Shown piece by piece: positions 1 through 8,649 of a DNA stretch of 64,000 nucleotides (its first letter is position 1; each line of letters starts with the position of its first letter). Both the position numbers and the translations under genes were made by a program. Source of the stretch: Actibacterium sp. XHP0104 (GTDB lineage Bacteria > Pseudomonadota > Alphaproteobacteria > Rhodobacterales > Rhodobacteraceae). A model generated the notes under the pieces. The model had not been told where the DNA came from. It made no database searches and saw only the letters and a program-made list of their open reading frames with translations. The DNA lies in NCBI RefSeq assembly GCF_025751515.1, contig NZ_JAOWLE010000003.1, positions 233,895 to 297,894 on the forward strand, read 5' to 3'.

Positions 1-1198
1 GCGCGACCCGATGATCATGACCCTGATGGCGCAGGCCCATGAACGCTCCGGCGACCGTGAACTGGCCGGCGAACGCTATGCGCTGGCGGTCGAGGTGTCG
101 AACAAGGCCCCAGCGGAATCGCTGCGCTATGCACTGCATCTGGTTGCGCAGGACCGCACCGATGCCGCCCGCGCCGTTCTGGATGACGCGCTGTTGCAGG
201 CGCCCGATAACGTGCTGCTGCTGCGCACCCTGGCCGGGCTGCATGTCGCGACCAAGAACTGGAACGAGACCCAGCGCATCATCTGGAAGCTCAAGGCGAT
301 CGACACGCCCGACGCGCTGCAATCTGCCACCGCGATCGAAACCGGCATGATGCTCGAGCAGGAACGCGTCGACGACACGATCGCCTATCTCGAAGGTCTG
401 GTGAAGGAAGACGAGGCCAACCTGTCGACCATCGTGCCGCTGCTGCAAAGCCAGCTGCGCGCCGGGCGCCAGGAAGAGGCGGTCAAGCTGATCGACGAAC
501 GTCTGGCCAAGGATCCGGCCAACCCCGACCTGCGCTTCCTGCGCGCCGGTCTGCACGTGCTGAACAACGAAACCGACCAGGCCGAGGCGATCTACCGCGG
601 ATTGCTGGATCAGTTCCCCGGCGAAGACAAGGTGCTGCGCACGCTGAACGCGTTTCTCGTGGCGCAGGGCCGCACCGACGAGGCCGCCGCGCTGGTCGAT
701 GAACAAATCGCCAAGAACCCCAAGGCGCTGAACGCGCGCCTGCTCAAGGCCGAGCGGCTGGAACGGATGCACGACTTTGAGGGCTCTATCGCGATCTACG
801 AAGAGCTTTACGCCGAGAACAGCAACAACATGGTCGTGGCCAACAACCTGGCCAGCCTGATCAGCACCCATCGCGATGACGACGCCAGCCTGGAACGCGC
901 CTTTGCCATCGCCCGCCGCCTGCGCGGGCTGGAACTGCCGCCGCTGCAAGATACCTATGGCTGGATCGAATACCGCCGCGGCAACTATCAAGAGGCGGTC
1001 GAAAACCTTGAACCCGCCGCCGAAGGCCTGCCGCGCGATCCGCTGGTGCAATACCATCTGGGAATGGCCTATCTGGCCGTCAATCGCACCGACGAGGCGA
1101 AAGCCCAGCTGGAACGCGCACTGGAAATCGGCGGAGAGATCCCGCTGCCGCAGATGGATCACGCCCGCGAGGTTCTGAAAGATCTGGCCGATCAGTAA
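1..1198 (+). CDS. TPR-repeat protein, PrsT-like, C-terminal part
   Basis: The reading frame is open from the first bases of the window, so this is the 3' part of a longer gene; the first ATG at base 11 is internal. The roughly 398 visible residues are consecutive helix pairs of TPR type, with alanine and leucine at regular spacing and clear TPR cores such as DTYGWIEYRRGNYQEAVENL and VQYHLGMAYLAVNRTDEAKA near the C-terminus. This C-terminal block resembles the TPR proteins (PrsT family) encoded with exosortase/EPS loci, where they are thought to act as periplasmic or envelope scaffolds. The exosortase and export genes downstream fit that role. The exact family is inferred because the N-terminus, where a signal peptide or lipobox would be, lies outside the window. 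Confidence 0.75.
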   Translation, partial: RDPMIMTLMAQAHERSGDRELAGERYALAVEVSNKAPAESLRYALHLVAQDRTDAARAVLDDALLQAPDNVLLLRTLAGLHVATKNWNETQRIIWKLKAIDTPDALQSATAIETGMMLEQERVDDTIAYLEGLVKEDEANLSTIVPLLQSQLRAGRQEEAVKLIDERLAKDPANPDLRFLRAGLHVLNNETDQAEAIYRGLLDQFPGEDKVLRTLNAFLVAQGRTDEAAALVDEQIAKNPKALNARLLKAERLERMHDFEGSIAIYEELYAENSNNMVVANNLASLISTHRDDDASLERAFAIARRLRGLELPPLQDTYGWIEYRRGNYQEAVENLEPAAEGLPRDPLVQYHLGMAYLAVNRTDEAKAQLERALEIGGEIPLPQMDHAREVLKDLADQ

Positions 1199-1329
1199 CT
1201 CTGGTCAATCACGGGCATTGGCGTGCATGTCAGTGTCGGTGATGCCGCCCGAACAATCCCCGGCACACGCCAAAGAACATGTCGCCGCCTCGTTGAGAGG
1301 AGACAGGCGACACGGTTTTCAAACTGTTG

Positions 1330-2259
1330 TCAGGGCTTTGTGGTCATCTCACGGCGCGCGCGAACTTCGCCCATCTTCATCGCGCCGCTTACCATTCTTC
1401 GCGCGGCCACCTTCGGCCTCAGAGTGACGCTGAAATAAACCGCAGCCAGCAATATCTGTGCCGTTACGAACCAATCTCTTAGCGTCACCGGATCGGCACC
1501 CTCGCCAGATCGGGCGATGTTGGAACGGCCGATCCTATAGTAGCGCCGAAATACCGCGCGGCGGGTCATCTCGTCGGGCTGGATCATATGCTTCACACAG
1601 GCATCAGGCACGTATAACAGCCGCCCGCCCTTGGCGCTGACGCTGCCGGCAAAACCGGTATCCTCGCCACCACCTGCGATACCTGTTCCTGCGTAATTCA
1701 GCTCTTCGGTGTCAAAGCGGATCGTGCCCAGATCCGCACGTCGGACCATCATGTTCCCGCCTTTGACGTCGGAAAACACCATCTCCTCTTGCGGGCGGTT
1801 CAGCCGCGTGCAGCCCCATGACTTTCCGATATCCGTCAGGAAGACCAGCCAGCGCTGCGGCTTTTTTCCAACCCATTCAGGCCTTATCTGACCACCAAAA
1901 AGAGTGATATCCGGGTGACTCCGCGCCGCCTGAACATAGGCCCGCAAACAGCCTGGCTCTGGCAGAACATCATCATCCCAGAACACAACGAATTCGCCGC
2001 GCGCATGCGAAAGCGCAAGGTTCAGCGCGTGCGATTTGCCGCTCAGGGGTTGGTGCAGCACCGTTGCGCCCAGACCTTCGGCATGGCGTTTCATGATCGT
2101 CACGGTTTCGTCGGTGCTGGCATTGTCTACGAGCAGAAACTCGATCGCACCCTCGGGCTTTTGCACAGAAGCAACCGTGGAAAGACAACGATCAAGCGTA
2201 TCGGCCCCATTATAAGATGGGATCACCACCGAAATTTCTGTTGGACTATCTGTAGACAT
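1330..2259 (-). CDS. Glycosyltransferase family 2
   Basis: A 309-residue GT-A fold enzyme that would transfer a sugar from a nucleotide-sugar during polysaccharide assembly at the cytoplasmic face. The N-terminus has the GT2 core SVVIPSYNGADTLDRCL, the nucleotide-binding VDNASTDE block at about residue 45, and an FWDDDV metal-binding acidic motif at about residue 92. The C-terminal part ends in a basic hydrophobic segment that may associate with the membrane. It is transcribed away from the next GT2 gene at 2555; the 295-bp gap between them should hold promoters for both. Sugar specificity cannot be read from sequence. Confidence 0.85.
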   Translation of the reverse strand: MSTDSPTEISVVIPSYNGADTLDRCLSTVASVQKPEGAIEFLLVDNASTDETVTIMKRHAEGLGATVLHQPLSGKSHALNLALSHARGEFVVFWDDDVLPEPGCLRAYVQAARSHPDITLFGGQIRPEWVGKKPQRWLVFLTDIGKSWGCTRLNRPQEEMVFSDVKGGNMMVRRADLGTIRFDTEELNYAGTGIAGGGEDTGFAGSVSAKGGRLLYVPDACVKHMIQPDEMTRRAVFRRYYRIGRSNIARSGEGADPVTLRDWFVTAQILLAAVYFSVTLRPKVAARRMVSGAMKMGEVRARREMTTKP

Positions 2260-2554
2260 TTCTTACTCGTTCATTTGCTGCACAAGCATAACGGCTTCGA
2301 GTATATGTGCACAGCCTTATGGGCGTATTTCGGCCCAAACGCCCGGCTAAATCGCGACCGCCTGCGCCCCCGTTTCGGTGATTAACCGTCTAGATCTGTC
2401 CCGGGATCATAGCCCGCGATTGAGATCGTCTAAATAACTCAACGGTCCGCACCGGGTTCTAAAAATTATCCGGAAAGTCGCCGTGGCGGTCTCGTTTTGC
2501 GGCGGAGGGGCGGTTATTGTCGCGCCAGTTTGAACAGCCCAGCACGAGGCACCC

Positions 2555-3448
2555 ATGCCCAAGGTCTCTGTTATCATTCCGGCCTATAACGCCCAGCGCT
2601 ATTTGCGGCCGGCGGTCGACAGCGTTCTGGCCCAGGGCTTTGCCGATTTCGAGTGCATCGCCATTGATGACGGATCGACCGACGGCACGCTCGATATCCT
2701 GAATGAGATGGCCGCGCGGGATGCCCGGCTGCGTGTGGTGTCGCGGCCCAACAAGGGGCTGATCGCCACCCTGAACGAGGGGCTGGATCTGGCCCAAGGC
2801 GACTATATCGCCCGGATGGATGCCGATGACATCTGCACCCCCGACCGCTTTGCCAAGCAGGTGGCGTTTCTGGATGCCCATCCCGGCCACGCCGCCGTGG
2901 GGATGCAGGCGATGCTGATCGACGATGCCGACCGGCGGATCTGTGTTCTGCCGCTGCCGCAAGATCATGCCGGGATCGATGCGATGGGGCTGGAAACCAA
3001 GGCCGGGCTTTGGCACCCGTCGACGATGATCCGGGCCGAGGCAGCGCGAGAGATCGGCGGCTATCGCCCCGATTACGTTCATGCCGAGGATGTCGATTTC
3101 TGGCTGCGTCTGGCCGAGGTCGGACAGTTGGCGAACTTGCCCGATGTCGGGCTGTATTACCGGATGCACACCGAAAGCATCGGCAACAGCAAGCGCGACC
3201 GGCAAAAGCTGTCGGCCTGGACCGCCGCGCGCGATGCCGCCGCACGTCGCGGGCTGGAATTCACCCTTCCCCAACCCGAACCATCGCAGCCCGGCGCGGG
3301 CCTGTCGCTGTTCGCGAAATGGGGGTGGTGGGCGCTGCATGGCGGCAACCCGGCCACGGCGCGGCACTATGCCCTGCGCGAGCTAGGCCGCGCGCCGTTC
3401 CGTAAAGCTAGCTGGTCTTTGGCCGTCTGCGCCTTGCGCGGCCACTAG
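2555..3448 (+). CDS. Glycosyltransferase family 2
   Basis: A 297-residue GT2 enzyme with SVIIPAYNAQRYLRPAVDSV at the N-terminus, DDGSTDGT at about residue 38 and the metal-binding RMDADD motif at about residue 88. ATG is preceded by GAGG at a suitable distance. It is clearly related to the convergent GT2 gene at 3445-4389: both have a PDRFA-QVAFLDAHP stretch after the metal motif, so the two are diverged duplicates. The stop codon shares a CTAG with the stop of that gene. Confidence 0.88.
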   Translation: MPKVSVIIPAYNAQRYLRPAVDSVLAQGFADFECIAIDDGSTDGTLDILNEMAARDARLRVVSRPNKGLIATLNEGLDLAQGDYIARMDADDICTPDRFAKQVAFLDAHPGHAAVGMQAMLIDDADRRICVLPLPQDHAGIDAMGLETKAGLWHPSTMIRAEAAREIGGYRPDYVHAEDVDFWLRLAEVGQLANLPDVGLYYRMHTESIGNSKRDRQKLSAWTAARDAAARRGLEFTLPQPEPSQPGAGLSLFAKWGWWALHGGNPATARHYALRELGRAPFRKASWSLAVCALRGH

Positions 3449-4389
3449 GCCTCGGGCGCCAGTTTCTGCACCGATCCGGGCCGTTTCAGCGCGCCCACAA
3501 CCATCAATCGCCACGCATCACGCGACAGCGGCCCAGCCCGCAGGGCGCGGGTGGCGTATTTCCACCAGCTGGCGCGGTGGTTGTTTGTCCAGGCCAGCCA
3601 GCCATAGCGCAGCGCCAGCGCGCGCCGCGCCTCGTTTGAGGCGCCATCATGCATCGCGGCCTTGCCGGCGGGGTCGAACTGCCCGCTGATCCCGCGGCGT
3701 TCCCAGGCGGCCTGGCAGACACGGCGGGCATTGGCGGCCTGTTCCTCGCGCCGGGTCGAGCTGATGCTGGTCGAACTCAGCCGATACCGCAGCACGATCT
3801 CGCGCAGGTTGGCGATCTTGCCGATCTCGGCCAGGCGCAGCCACAGGTCCAGGTCGCCCGACGAGCGCAGCGTGCCGTCATAGCCGCCGATCTGTTCCAT
3901 CGCCGACCGCCGCACCATCGCCGCCGGATGCACCATGTTCACACGGCCCGACAGGTTGCGCGCGTCGATGGTTTCGTGCCGCGTGGCGAACCAGCCGGGG
4001 CCCAGCGGCGCGCCGTCTTCGTCCATCAGTTCCCACTGGCCACCGACACAGACGTGATCGGGATGCGCATCCAGAAATGCCACCTGCAGGGCAAAGCGGT
4101 CGGGCAGCGCGATATCGTCGGAATCCATCACCGCCAGGTATTCCCCTGTGGCGCGCGACATCATCTCGTTTCGGGTGGCGAATACGCCCTTGTTTTCCGA
4201 CCGGGTCAGCACGATGCGCGGGTCGCGTTCGGCATAGGTGCGGGCCACGTCATAGCCGGCGTCGCTGCTGCCGTCGTCATGGATCAGGAATTCAAAGTCG
4301 TCATAGGTTTGATCAAGGATGCCCTGGATGGCCTCGCCGATGAACTGTTCGGCATTATAGGCCGGCATGATCACGGAAATTCTGGGCAT
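3445..4389 (-). CDS. Glycosyltransferase family 2
   Basis: A 314-residue GT2 enzyme with RISVIMPAYNAEQFIGEA, HDDGSSDAG and VMDSDDIALPDRF as the nucleotide- and metal-binding blocks. It is a paralogue of the gene at 2555-3448. The two genes converge and overlap by four bases, both stops lying in one CTAG. A likely terminator hairpin of the VPLPA-CTERM gene at 4501 sits just upstream of its start, so it probably has its own promoter in the short gap. Substrate unknown. Confidence 0.88.
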   Translation of the reverse strand: MPRISVIMPAYNAEQFIGEAIQGILDQTYDDFEFLIHDDGSSDAGYDVARTYAERDPRIVLTRSENKGVFATRNEMMSRATGEYLAVMDSDDIALPDRFALQVAFLDAHPDHVCVGGQWELMDEDGAPLGPGWFATRHETIDARNLSGRVNMVHPAAMVRRSAMEQIGGYDGTLRSSGDLDLWLRLAEIGKIANLREIVLRYRLSSTSISSTRREEQAANARRVCQAAWERRGISGQFDPAGKAAMHDGASNEARRALALRYGWLAWTNNHRASWWKYATRALRAGPLSRDAWRLMVVGALKRPGSVQKLAPEA

Positions 4390-4451
4390 GGCTTGTCTTT
4401 GCTGTTGCGACCGGGTGTTGCGCGCAGGTTAGCGGCGGTCCGGGCAAAGCA

Positions 4452-4474
4452 AAAGGGGGCGCAGGGCCCCCTTT
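4452..4474 (-). terminator. Rho-independent terminator-like hairpin
   Basis: Perfect 9-bp arms AAAGGGGGC and GCCCCCTTT around a 5-base loop. Read on the minus strand it is followed by TTTT, and it lies about 27 bases after the stop of the VPLPA-CTERM gene at 4501-5142. Confidence 0.75.
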
Positions 4475-4500
4475 CACATGTTCATCCGATCCGGTGAGGA

Positions 4501-5142
4501 TCAGGCTTTCTTGCGACGGCGAAGGGCAGCGAAACCGCCCAGGGCGCTCAGCATCAGCAGGCCACCAGCGGGCAGCGGCACGATCGAGATGCGGATCACC
4601 ATGTCGTCATAGTCGAGGTCTTGGCGGCCATCACCAAAGAAGGCCAGCACGTTCTTGCTGTCTTCCTGAATGAACGCGATACGCAGTTTATCCAGGGTCG
4701 ACCCTACGCCGTTGGTGATGGTGTAGGAAGCACCGCTCAGCTTGAAGGTGGTCTGGAAATAGAAATCCACGATACCGCCATCGTCCGGAGCCGAAATCGA
4801 GGTGCCGGCAGCGTCTTTGTTGCTGAGCGTCATGCCGTTCGACAGCGCGACGGCCAGGTTTTCAGCATTCGCTTCTTTACCAAGGAAGGTGTACTTCAGC
4901 GAGGCGGCTACATCCATCATGAGGCCAAAGCCACCGGCCAGTTCGGCACCGGTAAAGGTGGTGATCGCATCACCAGCGCTAACACCGGGAACGGCCGGCG
5001 TCGGGTCATATCCCTCAACAGTCAGGCTTTCAACCGGAAGAACCCCGGCAGAGCCCCCGACAATAGACAGGCTGGCAGCATGGCTCGTGGTCGCGAGGAC
5101 CAGGGAGGTAAGTGCTGCACCAATTGCAACTTTCAGCTTCAT
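4501..5142 (-). CDS. VPLPA-CTERM sorting domain protein
   Basis: A 213-residue secreted protein. The start is the ATG at 5140-5142, which follows AAGGAG by about seven bases and opens a Sec signal peptide (MKLKVAIGAALTSLVLATT, cleavage near SHA-A); the frame extends further upstream but without a signal-like start. The C-terminus has the tripartite exosortase signal: VPLPAGG, a hydrophobic helix, then RRRKKA. The middle region is Gly/Ala/Ser rich and unrecognised. The exosortase that should process it is XrtD at 15789-17399. Sorted proteins of this kind are usually released or anchored with EPS. A terminator hairpin follows. Confidence 0.88.
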   Translation of the reverse strand: MKLKVAIGAALTSLVLATTSHAASLSIVGGSAGVLPVESLTVEGYDPTPAVPGVSAGDAITTFTGAELAGGFGLMMDVAASLKYTFLGKEANAENLAVALSNGMTLSNKDAAGTSISAPDDGGIVDFYFQTTFKLSGASYTITNGVGSTLDKLRIAFIQEDSKNVLAFFGDGRQDLDYDDMVIRISIVPLPAGGLLMLSALGGFAALRRRKKA

Positions 5143-5416
5143 TTTAATCTCCTTACAAATACGACTGGGCTGCGTGTCCAGCCTGGCAATAGTACCCAAG
5201 CGTGAAAATCAGCACTCGGCTAAAGAATACATTAAGGTTTCGACTGGACAAACAGCTTTTGCAAATAAATGCCGTTATGTCGCCACATTTTCAACCCAAG
5301 CGTGCATTTCGGCGGCAACCGCGCCGCCAGACACACCATAATATCCCCGAACGGGCGAGATCATCCCAAAATAGGGCCGGTCACGCACCTGCGATTCGTT
5401 AGGATTTGTTGGATTT

Positions 5417-5641
5417 TCAGTGATTCTGAGCGGCGCCTTCGGGCACGGCGATCAGGCCGCCCGAGCGCAGCCGTTGGGTAAGAAAACAAACCGAAACCCT
5501 AAGAATAAAGCCGAAAATTACCCAGATCACGCCAGCAAGGACATAGATGCCAAAGGCGGCAAGCACCGTTTGCCCCATGATCAATGCAACCACAGATGAC
5601 AGTGAGCTAACAACGATGCCCAGCGCGATGATGGCGATCAT
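5417..5641 (-). CDS. Small hypothetical membrane protein
   Basis: A 74-residue protein with two predicted membrane helices (about residues 2-22 and 28-50) and a basic then acidic tail. No family is recognised. It lies alone between the VPLPA-CTERM gene and the Wza-like gene, which is divergent. ATG start; codon use is compatible with the chromosome, but the short length keeps confidence moderate. Confidence 0.5.
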   Translation of the reverse strand: MIAIIALGIVVSSLSSVVALIMGQTVLAAFGIYVLAGVIWVIFGFILRVSVCFLTQRLRSGGLIAVPEGAAQNH

Positions 5642-5718
5642 GACCCGTGCCTTTCCCGTGTTTTCCGGCCCTTACGATCATTCTAGCAACGGATATTGCG
5701 CAACCTCAGGCCGAATCA

Positions 5719-5734
5719 TGGCACAATTGTGGCA
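5719..5734 (+). promoter_or_regulatory. Sigma-54-type promoter candidate upstream of the Wza-like gene
   Basis: TGGCACAATTGTGGCA has the -24/-12 arrangement of RpoN promoters: GG and GC separated by ten bases, with an intact TGGCAC at -24. It points towards the Wza-like gene 187 bases downstream. The same 15 bases occur at 15428 upstream of the exosortase gene. The core CACAATTGTG is also a palindrome, so a repressor or activator site is the alternative reading. Confidence 0.5.
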
Positions 5735-5920
5735 CTCAACGGTAGACAAAACCTTGCACGATGCCGCGAAAACCGGGGTCTGCACTGTTGCAAGGGCGGC
5801 ACGTCGCATCCGCGAAAACCCATAAGCCCCATGCCTTTGAAGGTTTTTCTTTAATTACTGCCGATTGCTCATTATCCTCTGCGGCGGGGCTCACCAGCAA
5901 ACGTTTGAAAAGAGACTGCC

Positions 5921-6532
5921 ATGAAACGGATCGTCCAAATTCTCGCCGCACTTCTCATTCTGCCGCTGACCGTTACGGTTGCTGCCGCGCAGGATGCCTA
6001 TCGCATCAAGTCCGGCGACGTGCTGCGCATCGAGGTGCTTGAGGATAGCAACCTCAACCGCGAGGCGCTGGTTCTGCCCGATGGCAGCATCTCGATCCCG
6101 CTGGCGGGCACGGTGCAGGCCGGCGGCCTGAGCATCGACCAGGTGCGCGCCAACGTCACCGACCGTCTGGCCCCGAATTTCGCCGCGAAACCCACCGTGT
6201 TCGTGTCGCTGCGCAGCTTGGGCGCCGCCAAATCGTCGGGCTCCTATGTCGCGCCCAAGGTGCGGGTCTATGTGATGGGCGAAGTTGGCAAACCCGGTGT
6301 GGTCGAGCTCGAGTCGGGCACCACGCTGCTGCAGGCGCTGGCCCAGGTTGGCGGGTTCTCGAAATTCGCCGCGAAAAAGCGCATTCAGCTGCGCCGCACC
6401 GACAAGTCGAACACCGAGCAGGTGTACAAGGTCAACTACGACGCAATTCTGGCTGGTACCTCCAGCATCGGCACCACTGTTCTGAGCACCGGCGACATCA
6501 TCGTCGTGCCGCAGCGGCGCCTCTTCGAGTAG
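5921..6532 (+). CDS. Polysaccharide export protein (Wza-like, SLBB)
   Basis: A 203-residue periplasmic or outer-membrane protein of the polysaccharide biosynthesis/export family. It has a Sec signal peptide (about residues 1-24, cleaved after AAA), a Poly_export domain starting at YRIKSGDVLRIEVLED, and one SLBB-like domain starting near VYVMGEVGKPG. It is much shorter than Escherichia coli Wza and has no lipobox cysteine, so it may form the periplasmic ring and need the barrel protein encoded 25 bases downstream (6558) for the outer-membrane part; that pairing is inference. The gene follows a 187-base leader with a sigma-54-like site. Confidence 0.9.
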   Translation: MKRIVQILAALLILPLTVTVAAAQDAYRIKSGDVLRIEVLEDSNLNREALVLPDGSISIPLAGTVQAGGLSIDQVRANVTDRLAPNFAAKPTVFVSLRSLGAAKSSGSYVAPKVRVYVMGEVGKPGVVELESGTTLLQALAQVGGFSKFAAKKRIQLRRTDKSNTEQVYKVNYDAILAGTSSIGTTVLSTGDIIVVPQRRLFE

Positions 6533-6557
6533 TCAACGATAACCCGCCAAGGGGGCT

Positions 6558-7952
6558 GTGTTGAAAAAACATCTGGTATGGGGCGCCGCGGCGCTCGGCA
6601 GCACTGCAATTGCATGGGTTCCTGTGTCCGCACAGGAACCTTCTGCCATTAGCAGCACCTTCACCTTCGATCAGCGGCTGGAAAGCAGTTCGAACCTGGG
6701 GCTTGAAATTCCCAGCGAGGGCGACACCACACTGGCGACCACGACGCTGGGGTATGCGTTCAGCTCTGAGACCGCCACGCAAAGCTTGTCGCTAAACGCC
6801 TCGGCCAAGTATCGCGAGGGCAACGTGCCCGCGGGCAGCGACACCCAGCTGGGTCTGGTCGAGCCGCGCGTGACATTGCGCTATGCGCTGGAAGGGGTCG
6901 ATTCGAAACTGACCACCAACATCGGCTATCGCGAGGATGACGTGACCTTCCTGCGGCCGCTCAGCGATTTCGTTGATGCGAACGGCGTGCTGATCCTGCC
7001 CTCGGATGCCGAAGACCTGTATGGCGGCGGCACCCGAAACGATCTGGATATGTCGGCCTCGCTGCGCACCGGAATCGACGCGCCGCTGGGTTTCAACCTC
7101 GACCTGTCGCACAAGGATGTCAGCTATCAGGACGTCACCTCGGGTGGCCTGAACGATTTCCGTCGCAGCAAGATTTCCGCCGGCAGCTCGATCGAGCTGA
7201 ACGAGGTGGCCACCGCCAATGTCGGCCTCAGCTTTACCCGCTACGAGGCAGACGATATCGACAATACCGAGCGTGACACGACCCAGGTCGATGTCGGCCT
7301 GAACTATGCCCTGTCGGCCCGTTCGCGCGCCGATGTCAGCATCGGCTATACCGAGATCGAGACCACGGAATCGGGCGTTACCACCACCACGACCGGCCCG
7401 GTTTTCCGCGCGGGGTACGAAATCGACATGGCGAACGGCACTGCCGGCGCCACCTTCGCTTCGACCCAAAAGGAAGACGGCGAACGCAACACGCTGCGCT
7501 TCAGCCGCGAGATGACCCTGCCGGCCGGTTCTTTGGAAACGTCGTTGGGCGTGACCAAGTTTTCCGGCACCGGGTCCGAGCTGATCGGCGGCGTGCGCTG
7601 GCAGAACGACCTGCCCACCGGTAGCATGAACCTGCGCCTCAATCGCGACGTGCGCACCGCCAGCGATGACAGCGACCGGATCGCGACGACCATTGGCGCG
7701 GGCTACACCCATTCGATCAACGATCTGTCGAGCCTGAGCTTCAACGCGTCCTACGCCATGTTCGACAACACGGGCAGTTCGAACGATTCAACCCGCACCG
7801 ATCTGTCGCTGAACTATAGCTATGCGCTGACCTCTGACTGGGATCTGAACGCGGGCGTTACCTATCGCGTGCGCGACGAAGACCTTGTCGGCAAGGCCGA
7901 TTCGACCACCGTCTATGTCGGCATCGGGCGCAGCTTTACGGTGTTCCACTGA
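6558..7952 (+). CDS. Outer-membrane beta-barrel protein of EPS locus
   Basis: A 464-residue protein with a signal peptide (cleavage near VSA-Q, about residue 24) followed by many short alternating polar/hydrophobic strands separated by Asp/Gly/Asn turns, typical of a large outer-membrane barrel. It ends in GIGRSFTVFH, close to the usual aromatic terminal strand. Start is GTG at 6558 or TTG at 6561; AAGGGGG lies just before both. Barrel proteins of this kind accompany Wza-like and exosortase genes and are thought to form the EPS exit route. It probably shares a transcript with the gene upstream. No specific family is named with confidence. Confidence 0.8.
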   Translation: MLKKHLVWGAAALGSTAIAWVPVSAQEPSAISSTFTFDQRLESSSNLGLEIPSEGDTTLATTTLGYAFSSETATQSLSLNASAKYREGNVPAGSDTQLGLVEPRVTLRYALEGVDSKLTTNIGYREDDVTFLRPLSDFVDANGVLILPSDAEDLYGGGTRNDLDMSASLRTGIDAPLGFNLDLSHKDVSYQDVTSGGLNDFRRSKISAGSSIELNEVATANVGLSFTRYEADDIDNTERDTTQVDVGLNYALSARSRADVSIGYTEIETTESGVTTTTTGPVFRAGYEIDMANGTAGATFASTQKEDGERNTLRFSREMTLPAGSLETSLGVTKFSGTGSELIGGVRWQNDLPTGSMNLRLNRDVRTASDDSDRIATTIGAGYTHSINDLSSLSFNASYAMFDNTGSSNDSTRTDLSLNYSYALTSDWDLNAGVTYRVRDEDLVGKADSTTVYVGIGRSFTVFH

Positions 7953-7955
7953 TCC

Positions 7956-8645
7956 GTGCCCGGGCCGGATCTGACGCCAGACATGCCTGACCAGCCTGAC
8001 CAGAGGCGCCGGTGGACCATGCCGCCGGCGATTCTTTTGGTGATCGCAGCCCTGTGCATCCTGATAGAGCTGGCCCTGGTCGGCGCCGATCTCAACCTGT
8101 GGGGCGCGCGCTGGTGGCGGCCGTGGCTCTATCAGCATGCCGCGTTCTGGCGCGGGCTGCTGGTCGAAGGCTGGCGCCCCAACTATCCGGCTCAGCCCTT
8201 TGCCATGTTCGTGACCTATGCCTTTCTGCATGCGGGCTGGGCGCATCTGACCGTCAACATGCTGACATTGCTGTCTTTGGGCAAAGAGATCATCACTCGC
8301 GGCGGGGGGCGTCGGTTCGGGGCGATCTATGTCGCCTCGATGCTGACGGGCGGCGTCGGGTTCGCGCTGTTCTCGGACGCGATCCAGCCGATGGTGGGCG
8401 CCTCGGGGGCGCTGTTCGGGCTGGCCGGCGCCTGGATCATCTGGGATTTTCGCAATGCGCTGGATCAGCGCCTGGACCGACGCCAGGTGATCACCGGGCT
8501 GTTGATGCCGGTGGGCCTGTTGGTGGTGCTGAACGTGGTGATGTATTTCGCGACCGGCGGCATGTTGGCCTGGGAAACCCATCTGGGCGGGTTCGTCGGC
8601 GGCGCGCTTGTGGCCCTGCCGCTATGGGCAAGGCCACAGGCCTGA
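7956..8645 (+). CDS. Rhomboid family intramembrane serine protease
   Basis: A 229-residue protein with about six membrane helices. The catalytic pair is visible: serine 150 in GASG of helix 4 and histidine 209 in the last helix (ETHLGGFVGG), with the HLTVN motif at 97-101 matching the conserved HxxxN of helix 2. The frame starts with GTG three bases after the barrel gene; the ATG at 7983 is a good alternative, giving 220 residues. Rhomboids cut membrane proteins within or near a transmembrane helix. Its position in the export operon suggests a substrate among the envelope proteins, but none is identified. Confidence 0.9.
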   Translation: MPGPDLTPDMPDQPDQRRRWTMPPAILLVIAALCILIELALVGADLNLWGARWWRPWLYQHAAFWRGLLVEGWRPNYPAQPFAMFVTYAFLHAGWAHLTVNMLTLLSLGKEIITRGGGRRFGAIYVASMLTGGVGFALFSDAIQPMVGASGALFGLAGAWIIWDFRNALDQRLDRRQVITGLLMPVGLLVVLNVVMYFATGGMLAWETHLGGFVGGALVALPLWARPQA

Positions 8646-8649
8646 GATC

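Noticed and set aside
5270..5286. Further GG-N10-GC match on the minus strand upstream of the VPLPA-CTERM gene at 4501
   Set aside because: It reads TGGCGACATAACGGCA and lacks the AC of TGGCAC and the T of the -12 box; in GC-rich DNA such partial matches are frequent, so it is not called as a promoter.
7956..8645. Rhombosortase instead of general rhomboid
   Set aside because: Rhombosortase targets carry a GlyGly-CTERM signal; all sorting signals seen here are VPLPA type and have their own exosortase.
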